Program-made: the position numbers and the translations under genes
The notes under the pieces: generated by a model
Told to the model about the DNA's origin: nothing
Seen by the model: only the letters and a program-made list of their open reading frames with translations
The model's database searches: none
NCBI RefSeq assembly: GCF_000633255.1
Contig: NZ_AYMJ01000004.1
Location: 1 to 64,000, forward strand
Source of the DNA: Pseudomonas sp. H1h
GTDB lineage: Bacteria > Pseudomonadota > Gammaproteobacteria > Pseudomonadales > Pseudomonadaceae
Length of the DNA stretch: 64,000 nt
Direction of reading: 5' to 3'
Part shown: in pieces, positions 36,784 through 45,853 of the stretch
How positions within the stretch are numbered: position 1 is the first letter of the stretch
How the letters are laid out: each line of letters starts with the position of its first letter

Positions 36784-37700
36784 GCAGTCTGTTGGTGTTC
36801 CCCGGCCAGGGCGCGCAGCAAGCGGGCATGCTCCAGCGCTTGTCTGGAGCAACGCTGACCGAGGCCAGTGATGTGCTCGGTGAAGATGTCTCGTTGCTCG
36901 ATTCGCCCGAAGCGTTGCGCAGCACCCGGGCCGTTCAGCTGTGCCTGCTGATCGTCGGCGTCGCTGCGTCGCGGCAGTTGTTGCAGGACGGACTGACGGC
37001 GGACTACGTCGCTGGCCTGTCCATCGGCGCTTATCCGGCAGCGGTGGTCGCCGGGGCCTTGAATTTCAGCGATGCACTGCATCTGGTGAGCCTGCGCGGG
37101 GAGTTGATGCAGCAGGCTTATCCACAAGGCTACGGCATGACCGCGATCATCGGCCTGCAATTGTCCACCGTCGAAACGCTGCTGGCGCAGGTGCACAGCG
37201 AGGATGCGCCGGTGTACCTGGCCAACATCAACGCCGATAACCAAGTGGTGATTGCTGGCAGTGACGAGGCCATGCAAACCGTCGCCGAACTGGCACGCAG
37301 CCGTGGCGCCGGTCTGGCGAAACGGTTGGCGGTGAGTGTGCCGTCGCACTGTCCGCTGCTGGAAAAGCCGGCGCAAACCCTTGCCAAAGCCTTCGCCAAC
37401 GTCGAATTGAAAATGCCGCAGATGGCTTATCTGAGCGGCAGTCGCGCGCGCCCTGTGACCAAAGTAGAAGCGTTGCGCGACGATCTCGCCTTCAACATGT
37501 GCCGCGTGGTCGATTGGCGCGGCACCGTGCAAAGCGCCTACGAGCGCGGCGTGCGTCTACACATCGAATTGCCACCCGGTGCCGTACTGACCGGGCTGGC
37601 GCGCCGGGTGTTCGAACAGGGCACGGTCACTGCCTTCGACAGTGCGCGGCTCGACACCTTGCAGGCGCTGCTGCGCGAGGAGGGTGGCCGCCGACCATAA
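36780..37700 (+). CDS. mdcH: malonate decarboxylase malonyl-CoA:ACP transacylase
   Basis: A 306-residue FabD-like enzyme that charges the carrier protein with malonyl to start the cycle. It has the N-terminal FPGQGAQQAGM, a nucleophile elbow GLSIGAYPAA (Ser about 81) and a late SVPSHCPLLE segment with the catalytic His. The start is a GTG overlapping the mdcG stop. Confidence 0.93.
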   Translation: MSSLLVFPGQGAQQAGMLQRLSGATLTEASDVLGEDVSLLDSPEALRSTRAVQLCLLIVGVAASRQLLQDGLTADYVAGLSIGAYPAAVVAGALNFSDALHLVSLRGELMQQAYPQGYGMTAIIGLQLSTVETLLAQVHSEDAPVYLANINADNQVVIAGSDEAMQTVAELARSRGAGLAKRLAVSVPSHCPLLEKPAQTLAKAFANVELKMPQMAYLSGSRARPVTKVEALRDDLAFNMCRVVDWRGTVQSAYERGVRLHIELPPGAVLTGLARRVFEQGTVTAFDSARLDTLQALLREEGGRRP

Positions 37701-37766
37701 ACCGCCGCGACTCAGGCTTCGAACAACAAAAACAACATTCGACGATGCACTTTGAGGACTACAACA

Positions 37767-38159
37767 ATGATTATTTACGGTGTGGCGTTTCTCGCCTTTT
37801 GTACGCTGGTGGGTATTTGGGTCGGTGAGCTGCTCGGCAAGTTGATCGGCGTGCCGGCCAACGTCGGCGGCGTCGGTATTGCGATGCTGCTGCTGATCGG
37901 GTTGGGCAGTTACCTGAACAAAAGCGGCTGGCTCAAAGGCAAGACCGAGCAGGGCGTCGAGTTCTGGAGTGCGATCTACATTCCGATTGTGGTCGCCATG
38001 GCGGCGCAACAAAACGTTTACGGCGCGCTGAAGGGCGGGCCGATGGCGATCCTCGCGGGAACGCTTGCCGTGGTCATCGCCTTTGCCTTGGTGCCGGTGC
38101 TGGTGCGCCTGGGTAACAAGGAACCGGCGCCGATCACACCTGCCAAGACTGCGGGGTGA
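37767..38159 (+). CDS. mdcL: malonate transporter subunit MadL
   Basis: A 130-residue inner-membrane protein with about four helices. It starts MIIYGVAFLAFCTLVG and matches the MadL half of the two-part sodium-coupled malonate transporter. It lies 66 bp after mdcH and overlaps the mdcM leader. Confidence 0.92.
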   Translation: MIIYGVAFLAFCTLVGIWVGELLGKLIGVPANVGGVGIAMLLLIGLGSYLNKSGWLKGKTEQGVEFWSAIYIPIVVAMAAQQNVYGALKGGPMAILAGTLAVVIAFALVPVLVRLGNKEPAPITPAKTAG

Positions 38160-38164
38160 GCGCC

Positions 38165-38929
38165 ATGTACGAATCAATGATGAAAGTCATCACCGGCTAC
38201 GGTTTGATCAGCGGCTTCCTGATTGTCGGCCTGACCATGTGGGTGTCCTACTGGATGTCCAACACCTTCACCAAGGGCCGTCTGCACGGCTCGGCCATCG
38301 CCATTTTGCTGGGACTGGTGCTGTCGTATGTCGGCGGTGCACTGACCGGTGGGCAGAAAGGCGTGGTGGATATTCCGCTGCTGTCGGGCATCGGTTTGCT
38401 CGGTGGCGCGATGCTGCGCGATTTCGCAATTGTCGCCACGGCGTTCGGCGTCAGTGTCGATGAGCTGAAGCGCGCCGGGTTTGTCGGGGTGCTGGCATTA
38501 TTTGTCGGCGTGGGCACGTCGTTCGTTGCCGGGGTCGGTGTGGCGATGGCGTTCGGTTACACCGATGCAGTGAGCCTGACCACCATTGGCGCAGGGGCGG
38601 TGACTTACATCGTCGGGCCGGTGACAGGCGCGGCGATTGGGGCGAGTTCCGAGGTGATGGCGCTGTCGATTGCGGCGGGGTTGATCAAAGCGATTCTGGT
38701 GATGGTGATGACGCCGTTCGTGGCGCCGATGATCGGCCTGAACAACCCGCGCAGTGCGGTGATCTTTGGCGGTTTGATGGGCACCTCCAGTGGCGTGGCC
38801 GGCGGGTTGGCGGCGACCGATCCGAAACTGGTGCCCTATGGCTGCCTGACGGCGGCGTTCTATACGGCGTTGGGTTGTTTGCTCGGGCCTTCGCTGTTGT
38901 TTCTGCTGATGCGCGGGTTGATGGGCTAA
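38165..38929 (+). CDS. mdcM: malonate transporter subunit MadM
   Basis: A 254-residue polytopic membrane protein, partner of MadL. Typical segments are GYGLISGFLIVGLTMW and VGPVTGAAIGASSEVMALSIA. The ATG at 38165 (MYESMMKVITGY) is chosen over an in-frame GTG that overlaps mdcL. Uptake and decarboxylation of malonate are thus encoded together. Confidence 0.92.
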   Translation: MYESMMKVITGYGLISGFLIVGLTMWVSYWMSNTFTKGRLHGSAIAILLGLVLSYVGGALTGGQKGVVDIPLLSGIGLLGGAMLRDFAIVATAFGVSVDELKRAGFVGVLALFVGVGTSFVAGVGVAMAFGYTDAVSLTTIGAGAVTYIVGPVTGAAIGASSEVMALSIAAGLIKAILVMVMTPFVAPMIGLNNPRSAVIFGGLMGTSSGVAGGLAATDPKLVPYGCLTAAFYTALGCLLGPSLLFLLMRGLMG

Positions 38930-38952
38930 GGCATCTGCTGTCTGGACTGACG

Positions 38953-39019
38953 CCTTCGCGAGCAGGCTCGCTCCCACACTTGGAATGCATTTCCCTGTGG
39001 GCGCGAGCCTGCTCGCGAT
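38953..39019. repeat. REP inverted pair
   Basis: Inverted REP arms (CTTCGCGAGCAGGCTCGCTC and GAGCCTGCTCGCGA) between the convergent ends of mdcM and the LysR gene. Confidence 0.87.
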
Positions 39020-39034
39020 TGGGACGACACGGTC

Positions 39035-39949
39035 TCATGCCTGGCGATTGGCATACATCCGACATTCCGCCAGCAACGCCAGCAGGTTCGGATCGCGCTC
39101 CTTGGCCTTCAGAAACACCACGCCGATGTGCTGCTGCAACCGGTACTTCTCCTGCAACGGGATCAGCTTCACCCGATTCTCGTACACCGCCGCAATCCGC
39201 CCCGGCAGTAACGCGTAACCGACGCCTGAACTGACCATGCTCAGCAGGGTGAAGATGTCGTTCACCTGCATCGCCACTTTCGGCTCGAACCCTGCCTGCT
39301 TGAACACCCGCACACCGTCCTGATGCGTGGCAAAGCCCTGGGTCAAGGTGATGAACGTTTCATCGCGTACCTGCGCCAGATCGACTTCGGTGCGTTGGGC
39401 AAACGTGGAATCCGCCGGCGTGGCGAGGAAGATGTCATCGGAGAACAGCGGGATCTGCTCGCAGTCCGGGTCGTTGATGCTGTCGTCCAGCGACACCAGA
39501 ATCGCGTCGACTTCCATGTTTTTCAGCTTGTAGAGCAGGTCGATGTTCGAGCCGAGGATCAGGTCGATGTTGAGTTCGCTGCGGCGTATCTTCAGGCCCA
39601 TGATCAGTTGCGGCACGGTCTTCACCGTCAGCGAATACAGCGAGCCGAGCTTGAAGCGTTCGGCAGAGAATCCGGCGGCTTCGCGGGTCAGGCGTACGCT
39701 TTCGACGACATCACTGATCAGCTTCTGCGCGCGCTCTTCCAGCACATAAGCGCTTTCCAGCGGCGTCAGGTTGCGGCCTTCGTGCTTGAACAGCGGGCAG
39801 CGCAGGGCGCTTTCCAGTGAATGAATGGCGCGATGCACGCTGACGTTGCTGGTCTGTAACTCGGCAGCGGCGCGCGCCAGATTGCCGGTGCGCATGAAGG
39901 CGAGGAACACCTCGAGTTTTTTCAGGGTCAATTCTTCGTCGATCAGCAT
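39035..39949 (-). CDS. mdcR: LysR-family regulator of malonate use (MdcR-like)
   Basis: A 304-residue LysR protein with an N-terminal winged helix (LKKLEVFLAFMRTGNLARAA, then SNVSVHRAIHSLE) and a periplasmic-binding-protein-like sensor domain. The ATG at 39949 (MLIDEELTLKK) gives the family length. It is placed at the end of the mdc operon and faces it, as in other pseudomonads. Malonate is the likely inducer. Confidence 0.88.
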   Translation of the reverse strand: MLIDEELTLKKLEVFLAFMRTGNLARAAAELQTSNVSVHRAIHSLESALRCPLFKHEGRNLTPLESAYVLEERAQKLISDVVESVRLTREAAGFSAERFKLGSLYSLTVKTVPQLIMGLKIRRSELNIDLILGSNIDLLYKLKNMEVDAILVSLDDSINDPDCEQIPLFSDDIFLATPADSTFAQRTEVDLAQVRDETFITLTQGFATHQDGVRVFKQAGFEPKVAMQVNDIFTLLSMVSSGVGYALLPGRIAAVYENRVKLIPLQEKYRLQQHIGVVFLKAKERDPNLLALLAECRMYANRQA

Positions 39950-40091
39950 GGCGCGGACTCTTTTTGGTATCGGCCGATTGTGCCCAATTACCACGACATG
40001 TGCAGACCCGCGTTGAACAGAAACATTGCGCTTTTACGCTCAAGGCCCGAGCCTTGCGCGTTGCGGTAACGAATCATGAGGTGAGCGACAC

Positions 40092-40709
40092 ATGTATCAC
40101 GGGGAAAGACTCAACGCCTGGACGCATCTGGTCGGGGCGGTGGCAGCGTTTATCGGCGGTGTGTGGATGTTGGTGATTGCCAGTCTCGACGGCAGTCCGT
40201 GGAAGATTGTCAGCGTGGCGATTTACGCATTCACTCTGTTGGTGCTCTACAGCGCCTCGACCGTGTACCACAGCGTGCGCGGGCGTAAAAAAGCAATCAT
40301 GAAAAAGGTTGATCACTTTTCGATCTACCTGTTGATTGCCGGCAGTTACACGCCGTTCTGTCTGGTGACGCTGCGCGGGCCGTGGGGCTGGACGCTGTTC
40401 GGCATTGTCTGGGGGCTGGCGTTGATCGGCATCCTGCAAGAGATCAAGCCACGCTCGGAGGCGCGAATTCTGTCGATCGTGATTTACGCGGTGATGGGCT
40501 GGATCGTGCTGGTGGCGGTCAAGCCGTTGATCGCGGCGCTGGGCACGACCGGGTTTGCCTGGCTGGCGTCGGGCGGTGTGTTGTACACCGTGGGGATCAT
40601 CTTTTTTGCCCTTGATCACCGGTTGCGGCATGCGCACGGGATCTGGCACCTGTTTGTGATTGCCGGGAGTTTGCTGCACTTTGTGGCGATTCTGTTTTAT
40701 GTCCTGTGA
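40092..40709 (+). CDS. hemolysin III / PAQR family membrane protein
   Basis: A 205-residue protein with about seven membrane helices. Family hallmarks are YHGERLNAWTHLVGAV, the S-x-x-YH motif (SASTVYHSV), DHFSIYLLIAGSYTPFCL and the C-terminal HAHGIWHLFVIAGSLLHF. The His and Asp residues form the metal site of this family. Despite the name, a hemolytic role is not established. Confidence 0.93.
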   Translation: MYHGERLNAWTHLVGAVAAFIGGVWMLVIASLDGSPWKIVSVAIYAFTLLVLYSASTVYHSVRGRKKAIMKKVDHFSIYLLIAGSYTPFCLVTLRGPWGWTLFGIVWGLALIGILQEIKPRSEARILSIVIYAVMGWIVLVAVKPLIAALGTTGFAWLASGGVLYTVGIIFFALDHRLRHAHGIWHLFVIAGSLLHFVAILFYVL

Positions 40710-40720
40710 ACGCAATGCTG

Positions 40721-40791
40721 GTGGGAGGGGGCTTGCTGCTGACATCTTTGTCGAATGACATACCGCATTCGGGAGCAAGCCCCCTCCCACA
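40721..40791. repeat. REP pair of the GTGGGAGGGGGCTTGC subtype
   Basis: This inverted pair uses GTGGGAGGGGGCTTGC and GCAAGCCCCCTCCCAC, a variant different from the common GAGCGGGC form. Its right arm is also the first base block of the 129-bp tandem array. Confidence 0.85.
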
Positions 40792-41291
40792 GTGAATCTT
40801 CTGTGTTCACAAAATGTGTGTTCACTGGAGATCTATTGTGGGAGCGGGCTTGCTCGCGAAGAGGCCCTAGAAATCACCCCAAAGTTGCTGGGCCATCGCC
40901 AATGCAAGCCCCCTCCCACAGTGAATTTTCTGTGTTCACAAAATGTGTGTTCACTGGAGATCTGTTGTGGGAGCGGGCTTGCTCGCGAAGAGGCCCTAGA
41001 AATCACCCCAAAGTTGCTGGGCCACCGCCAATGCAAGCCCCCTCCCACAGTGAATCTTCTGTGTTCACAAAATGTGTGTTCACTGGAGATCTGTTGTGGG
41101 AGCGGGCTTGTTCGCGAAGAGGCCCTAGAAATCACCCCAAAGTTGCTGGGCCACCGCCAATGCAAGCCCCCTCCCACAGTGAATTTTCTGTGTTCACAAA
41201 ATGTGTGTTCACTGGAGATCTGTTGTGGGAGCGGGCTTGCTCGCGAAGAGGCCCTAGAAATCACCCCAAAGTTGCTGGGCCACCGCCAATG
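40776..41291. repeat. four tandem 129-bp copies carrying the rsmE 3' end
   Basis: CAAGCCCCCTCCCACAGTGA recurs at 40776, 40905, 41034 and 41163 (period 129). Each unit holds one REP arm of the GGGGGC type, a hairpin TGTTCACAAAATGTGTGTTCA, one REP arm of the GCGGGC type and CCCTAGAAATCACCCC plus about 20 bp. That last part is the final codons and stop of rsmE in antisense. Only the fourth copy joins the real gene. The array fills the 544 bp between the hemolysin III gene and rsmE, and no other gene is supported there. Confidence 0.95.
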
Positions 41292-41973
41292 CGACCACCG
41301 GTGCCGTCTCGGTACGCAATACACGTGGGCCAAGGCGCGCCGCGTGGAAACCGCTGCCCTTGGCCTGCTCGACTTCGGCGTCGGACAACCCGCCTTCCGG
41401 GCCGATGAGGAAGGCCAGGCTCGAAGGCTTGGCGTGACTCACCAACGGCTCCGCCACCGGATGCAGCACCAGTTTCAACTCAGCTTCGGTCTGCTTGATC
41501 CAGTCAGCCAACAACACTGGCGGATGAATCACCGGCACTCGCGAACGGCCGCACTGCTCACAGGCACTGATCGCCACCTGACGCCAGTGCAGCAGGCGTT
41601 TGTCGGCGCGCTCATCCTTGAGCCGGACTTCGCAGCGGTCGCTGAAGATCGGGGTGATTTCATTCACGCCCAGCTCGGTGGCTTTCTGAATCGCCCAGTC
41701 CATGCGCTCGCCCCGGGACAGGCCCTGGCCGAGGTGGATATGCAGCGGCGATTCGACCTGACCGGCGAATTGCTCGTCGATCTGTACGGTCACGCGCTTC
41801 TTGCCGACCTCCAGCAGGGCGCCCCGAAACTCATGGCCGGAGCCGTCAAACAACTGCACCGCATCGCCCTCGGCCATGCGCAGCACGCGGCTGATGTAAT
41901 GCGCCTGGGCTTCCGGCAGTTCGTGTTCGCCGGTGCTCAGGGGCGCGTCGATAAAGAAGCGGGACAGTCTCAT
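41254..41973 (-). CDS. rsmE: 16S rRNA (uracil-1498-N3)-methyltransferase
   Basis: A 239-residue SPOUT-class enzyme methylating U1498 of 16S rRNA. It starts MRLSRFFIDAPL and has the knot signature FLIGPEGGLSDAEVEQAK and the C-terminal LGPRVLRTETAPVVALAV. The last 12 codons and stop lie inside the 129-bp tandem array, but the reading frame is intact. Confidence 0.95.
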   Translation of the reverse strand: MRLSRFFIDAPLSTGEHELPEAQAHYISRVLRMAEGDAVQLFDGSGHEFRGALLEVGKKRVTVQIDEQFAGQVESPLHIHLGQGLSRGERMDWAIQKATELGVNEITPIFSDRCEVRLKDERADKRLLHWRQVAISACEQCGRSRVPVIHPPVLLADWIKQTEAELKLVLHPVAEPLVSHAKPSSLAFLIGPEGGLSDAEVEQAKGSGFHAARLGPRVLRTETAPVVALAVAQQLWGDF

Positions 41974-42022
41974 TTCGGGGTCTCTGGAAAGATGTGAATC
42001 AGTTGGATCGGTGTCGACTTCA

Positions 42023-42088
42023 TTCGCGAGCAGGCTCGCTCCCACATTTGAAATGCATTCCCCTGTGGGAGCGAGCCTGCTCGCGAAA
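42023..42088. repeat. REP inverted pair
   Basis: Inverted REP arms around ATTTGAAATGCATTCCC, between bioA (upstream on the minus strand) and rsmE. Confidence 0.87.
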
Positions 42089-42126
42089 GCGCCAGTCCAG
42101 ACACCGCAAATCTCAAGTAAGCCGAA

Positions 42127-43533
42127 TCAGCCCGGATCGCGGAAACCGGGGTGGAAATCCTTCGGCACCGCCACGCTCACGCTGTCACGCGTAGCGATGT
42201 CGATGCCCTCGCTGGCCACTTCGGCGAGGAAGTCGATTTGCTCCGGGGTGATCACGTACGGCGGCAGGAAATACACCACGCTGCCCAGCGGCCGCAGCAA
42301 CGCGCCGCGCTCCAGCGCATGCTGGAACACCTTCAGGCCGCGCCGTTCCTGCCAGGGGTAGGCCTCTTTGGTGGCCTTATCCTTGACCATCTCGATCGCC
42401 AGGACCATGCCGGTCTGGCGCACTTCGGACACGTTCGGGTGATCGACCAGATGCGCGGTGGCCGAGGCCATGCGCTGGGCCAGGGCCTTGTTGTTCTCGA
42501 TGACGTTGTCCTGCTCGAAGATATCCAGCGTCGCCAGTGCCGCCGCGCACGCCAGCGGGTTGCCGGTGTAGCTGTGCGAATGCAGGAAGGCGCGCAGGGT
42601 CGGGTAGTCGTCGTAGAACGCGCTGTAGACCTCGTCGGTCGTCAGGCACGCCGCCAGCGGCAGGTAGCCGCCGGTCAACGCTTTCGACAGGCAGAGGAAG
42701 TCCGGGCGGATGCCGGCCTGTTCGCAGGCGAACATCGTCCCGGTGCGGCCGAAGCCGACGGCGATTTCGTCGAGGATCAGGTGCACGCCATAACGGTCGC
42801 AGGATTCGCGCAGCAGCTTGAGGTACACCGGGTGGTACATGCGCATGCCGCCGGCGCCCTGAATCAACGGCTCGACGATGACTGCCGCGACGCTGTCATG
42901 ATTTTCGGCCAGAGTCTGCTCCATGGCCGCGAACATGTTGCGCGAATGTTCTTCCCAGCTCATGCCTTCGGGGCGCCCGTAGCAATCGGGGCTCGGCACC
43001 TTGATGGTGTCCATCAGCAGGGCTTTGTAGGTTTCGGTGAACAGCGGCACATCGCCGACGGCCATCGCTGCCATGGTTTCGCCGTGGTAGCTGTTGGTCA
43101 GGGTGACAAAGCGCTTTTTGTTCGGCTGGCCGCGATTGAGCCAGTAGTGAAAGCTCATTTTCAGCGCGACTTCGATGCAGGACGAACCGTTATCGGCGTA
43201 GAACACCCGGTTCAGGCCTTGCGGCGTCATCTTCACCAGACGTTCGGACAGTTCGATCACCGGCTGATGGCTGAATCCGGCCAGAATCACGTGTTCCAGT
43301 TGATCGACCTGATCCTTGATGCGCTGGTTGATGCGCGGGTTGGCGTGGCCGAACACGTTGACCCACCAGGAGCTGACGGCGTCGAGGTAGCGTTTGCCTT
43401 CGAAGTCTTCGAGCCACACGCCCTCACCGCGTTTGATCGGGATCAGCGGCAGCTGTTCGTGGTCTTTCATCTGGGTGCAGGGATGCCACAGCACGGCGAG
43501 GTCGCGTTGCATCCACTGGTTATTCAGGCCCAT
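42127..43533 (-). CDS. bioA: adenosylmethionine-8-amino-7-oxononanoate aminotransferase
   Basis: A 468-residue PLP-dependent class III aminotransferase of biotin synthesis, using SAM as amino donor. Features are SSWWVNVFGHANPRIN, SYHGETMAAMAVGD, LILDEIAVGFGRTGTMFACE and the PLP Lys in CLSKALTGGYLPLA at about residue 283. It is separate from the other bio genes, as in P. aeruginosa. It is divergent from the amine oxidase gene. Confidence 0.95.
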   Translation of the reverse strand: MGLNNQWMQRDLAVLWHPCTQMKDHEQLPLIPIKRGEGVWLEDFEGKRYLDAVSSWWVNVFGHANPRINQRIKDQVDQLEHVILAGFSHQPVIELSERLVKMTPQGLNRVFYADNGSSCIEVALKMSFHYWLNRGQPNKKRFVTLTNSYHGETMAAMAVGDVPLFTETYKALLMDTIKVPSPDCYGRPEGMSWEEHSRNMFAAMEQTLAENHDSVAAVIVEPLIQGAGGMRMYHPVYLKLLRESCDRYGVHLILDEIAVGFGRTGTMFACEQAGIRPDFLCLSKALTGGYLPLAACLTTDEVYSAFYDDYPTLRAFLHSHSYTGNPLACAAALATLDIFEQDNVIENNKALAQRMASATAHLVDHPNVSEVRQTGMVLAIEMVKDKATKEAYPWQERRGLKVFQHALERGALLRPLGSVVYFLPPYVITPEQIDFLAEVASEGIDIATRDSVSVAVPKDFHPGFRDPG

Positions 43534-43756
43534 TTACAGTCTCCTCGAGGCGGCTCGCGTCAGGCGCGGGCAAACAATCGCGCAAGCCTATGCAATGCAT
43601 CGCGCCGGGACAACCCATTGCGTCGATTGAGCTACTTTGTATGGGGCGATAGACGTCGCTGGCGGCGTTTTGATGGCTGACGTATTCTTCGCGGTTCTTT
43701 GGGTCGTCTGGCCCGCAAAACTGCTTTTTCCTACGTGTATTTCCGGAGTTCGCTGA

Positions 43757-45544
43757 ATGTCTGTCGGTTGGCTGCGCGCCTGTGCGCTGGTGATGTTGGG
43801 GCTGTTCAGCGTTACGGCGCTGGCCAAGGATAAAACCGCAATCGTGATCGGCGGCGGCCTGTCGGGCCTGACCGCGGCTTACGAGCTGCAGAACAAGGGC
43901 TGGCAGGTCACGCTGCTGGAAGCCAAACCGAGCCTGGGTGGTCGTTCCGGCATGGCCACCAGCGAGTGGATCGGCAACGACAAGACCCAGCCGGTGCTGA
44001 ACAAGTACGTCTCGACCTTCAAGCTGAGCACCACGCCGGCCCCTGAGTTCGTGCGCACACCGGGTTATCTGATCGACGGCGAGTATTTCTCCGCAGCCGA
44101 TCTGGCGACGAAGCAGCCGGCCACCGCCGATGCGTTGAAGCGCTACCAGAAAACCCTCGACGATCTGGCGCGCTCGATCGACGATCCGCAAAACCCGGCC
44201 GCGACCAACACCCTGCATGCGCTGGACCAGATCAACGTGTCGAGCTGGCTCGACAAGCAGAACCTGCCGGCCACTGCACGTCAGCTGATCAACCAGGACA
44301 TCCGCACTCACTACGACGAGCCTTCGCGCCTGTCGCTGCTGTATTTCGCCCAGCAGAACCGCGTGTATCGCGGCGTCGCTGACCGTGATCTGCGTGCCTC
44401 GCGTCTGGTGGGCGGCAGCCAGGTGCTGGCCCAGGCCTTCGTCAAGCAGATCAAGACCATCAAGACCAACTCGCCGGTTTCGGCCATCACTCAGGACAAG
44501 GACGGCGTGACCGTCAAGGTCGGCAGTGTGGGTTATCAGGCTGATTACGTGGTGCTGGCGGTGCCGTTGCGTGCACTGAACAAGATTGCGCTGACGCCAG
44601 CGCTGGACGCTCAGCATCTGGCCGCGATCAAGGGCACCAACTACGGCTGGCGTGACCAGATCATGCTCAAGTTCAAGACGCCAGTGTGGGAAAGCAAGGC
44701 GCGCATGTCCGGCGAGATCTACAGCAACGCAGGTTTAGGCATGCTCTGGATCGAACCAGCCCTCAAGGGCGGCGCCAACGTCGTCATCAACCTGTCCGGC
44801 GACAACGCTCGGGTGATGCAGGCGTTCGGCGACAAGCAGATGGTCGATCAGGTGCTGATCCGTCTGCACGCGTTTTATCCACAGGCCCGTGGCTCGTTCA
44901 CCGGTTATGAAATCCGCCGTTACAGCACCGACCCGTCGATGGGCGGCGCTTACCTGGCTTACGGCCCGGGCCAGATCAGCAAGTTCTGGCGTCTGTGGGA
45001 GCGTCCGCTGCAACGCGTGACCTTCGCTGGCGAACATACCGACACCTTGTACCCGGGCACACTGGAAGGCGCACTGCGCACCGGCCAGCGTGCGGCCAGT
45101 CAGGTAGAAGACCTGGCAGCCGGCAAGTCGTTTGAACCGGTCAAAGTGGTTCCGGCTGCAGCAGCGGCAGGCGCGGCGGGTGCCGTGGCGGCGAAGAAGG
45201 GCAACTTCTTCAGCAACCTGTTCGGTGGCTCGGATGATGAGAAAAAACCAGAGCCAGTGAAGGCACCTGAGCCCGCTCCAGCGCCAGTGGCACCAGCGCC
45301 TGCACCGGCTCCAGCCCCTGCGCCAGCTCCGGTGGAAGCACCGAAGCCAGCGGCCCCGGTGAAAGCCGAGCCGGCGAAGAAAGCGGCGGCCAAGCCTGCG
45401 GCGAAGAAGCCTGCGGCCAAAACCGAGGCGAAAAAAGCCCCGGCCAAGCCAGCAGCGAAAAAAGCCGAACCGGCGAAGAAGCCAGCGGCTAAACCGGCAG
45501 CAACTCCGGCACCGGCGGCAAGCACCGACAGCAAAGCGCAGTAA
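43757..45544 (+). CDS. exported amine oxidase-like flavoprotein with Pro/Ala/Lys tail
   Basis: A 595-residue protein. A signal peptide (about 1-23, ending TALA) is followed by the FAD-binding IVIGGGLSGLTAAYELQ and GGRSG. A flavin amine oxidase domain runs to about residue 450, closing with FAGEHTDTLYPGTLEGALRTG. From about 494 to the end the protein is low-complexity, first Pro-Ala repeats (APAPAPAP) and then Lys-Ala-Pro repeats (KPAAKKPAAK), like the tails of AlgP or histone H1. The substrate is unknown. A Sec-exported flavoprotein is odd, since flavin enzymes are usually Tat-exported, and no RR motif is seen. Confidence 0.82.
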   Translation: MSVGWLRACALVMLGLFSVTALAKDKTAIVIGGGLSGLTAAYELQNKGWQVTLLEAKPSLGGRSGMATSEWIGNDKTQPVLNKYVSTFKLSTTPAPEFVRTPGYLIDGEYFSAADLATKQPATADALKRYQKTLDDLARSIDDPQNPAATNTLHALDQINVSSWLDKQNLPATARQLINQDIRTHYDEPSRLSLLYFAQQNRVYRGVADRDLRASRLVGGSQVLAQAFVKQIKTIKTNSPVSAITQDKDGVTVKVGSVGYQADYVVLAVPLRALNKIALTPALDAQHLAAIKGTNYGWRDQIMLKFKTPVWESKARMSGEIYSNAGLGMLWIEPALKGGANVVINLSGDNARVMQAFGDKQMVDQVLIRLHAFYPQARGSFTGYEIRRYSTDPSMGGAYLAYGPGQISKFWRLWERPLQRVTFAGEHTDTLYPGTLEGALRTGQRAASQVEDLAAGKSFEPVKVVPAAAAAGAAGAVAAKKGNFFSNLFGGSDDEKKPEPVKAPEPAPAPVAPAPAPAPAPAPAPVEAPKPAAPVKAEPAKKAAAKPAAKKPAAKTEAKKAPAKPAAKKAEPAKKPAAKPAATPAPAASTDSKAQ

Positions 45545-45853
45545 GTCTTTGCGGTGAACGAAAAAGCGCGGCTTTCATGCCGCGCTTTTTTATTGCCTGC
45601 CAAACCAGGCTCGCACAGTTGGAATGCGTACACCCTGTGGGAGCGGGCTTGCTCGCGAAGAGGCCGGTTCAGGCAATACAAACTCCGGATCTGTACGCAG
45701 CATTCTGCACCGCACTTTCCCCGTTAATCTTTCCTTAACCACTATGCTCAAGACTCTTGATCGTATTTCTCGATATTTCAAAGCAAAATTTTCCGCTTTA
45801 ATTCGATAGATAACTCGCTAGTCTTGGTTCGCAGTTCTCACAGGATTTGGGCA
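45545..45853. other. intergenic region before cytochrome b561
   Basis: These 309 bp contain the terminator at 45561, a lone REP arm at 45635-45660 and an AT-rich stretch (about 45720-45820) that probably carries the promoter of the b561-yceI pair. I see no gene. Confidence 0.6.
45561..45591 (+). terminator. rho-independent terminator
   Basis: AAAAAGCGCGGC, loop TTTCAT, GCCGCGCTTTTTT. It lies 16 bp after the amine oxidase stop codon. Confidence 0.92.

Noticed and set aside
30841-41291. Possible CRISPR arrays at the two tandem-repeat regions
   Set aside because: Periods are 217 and 129 bp, the whole unit is repeated without short variable spacers, units consist of REP hairpins and gene-end sequence, and there are no cas genes.
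40755-41997. Plus-strand frames of 217 and 401 codons with repeated peptides across the 129-bp array
   Set aside because: 129 is divisible by three, so a frame stays open through every copy. The peptide repeats reflect DNA repeats, and the frame continues as antisense of rsmE.
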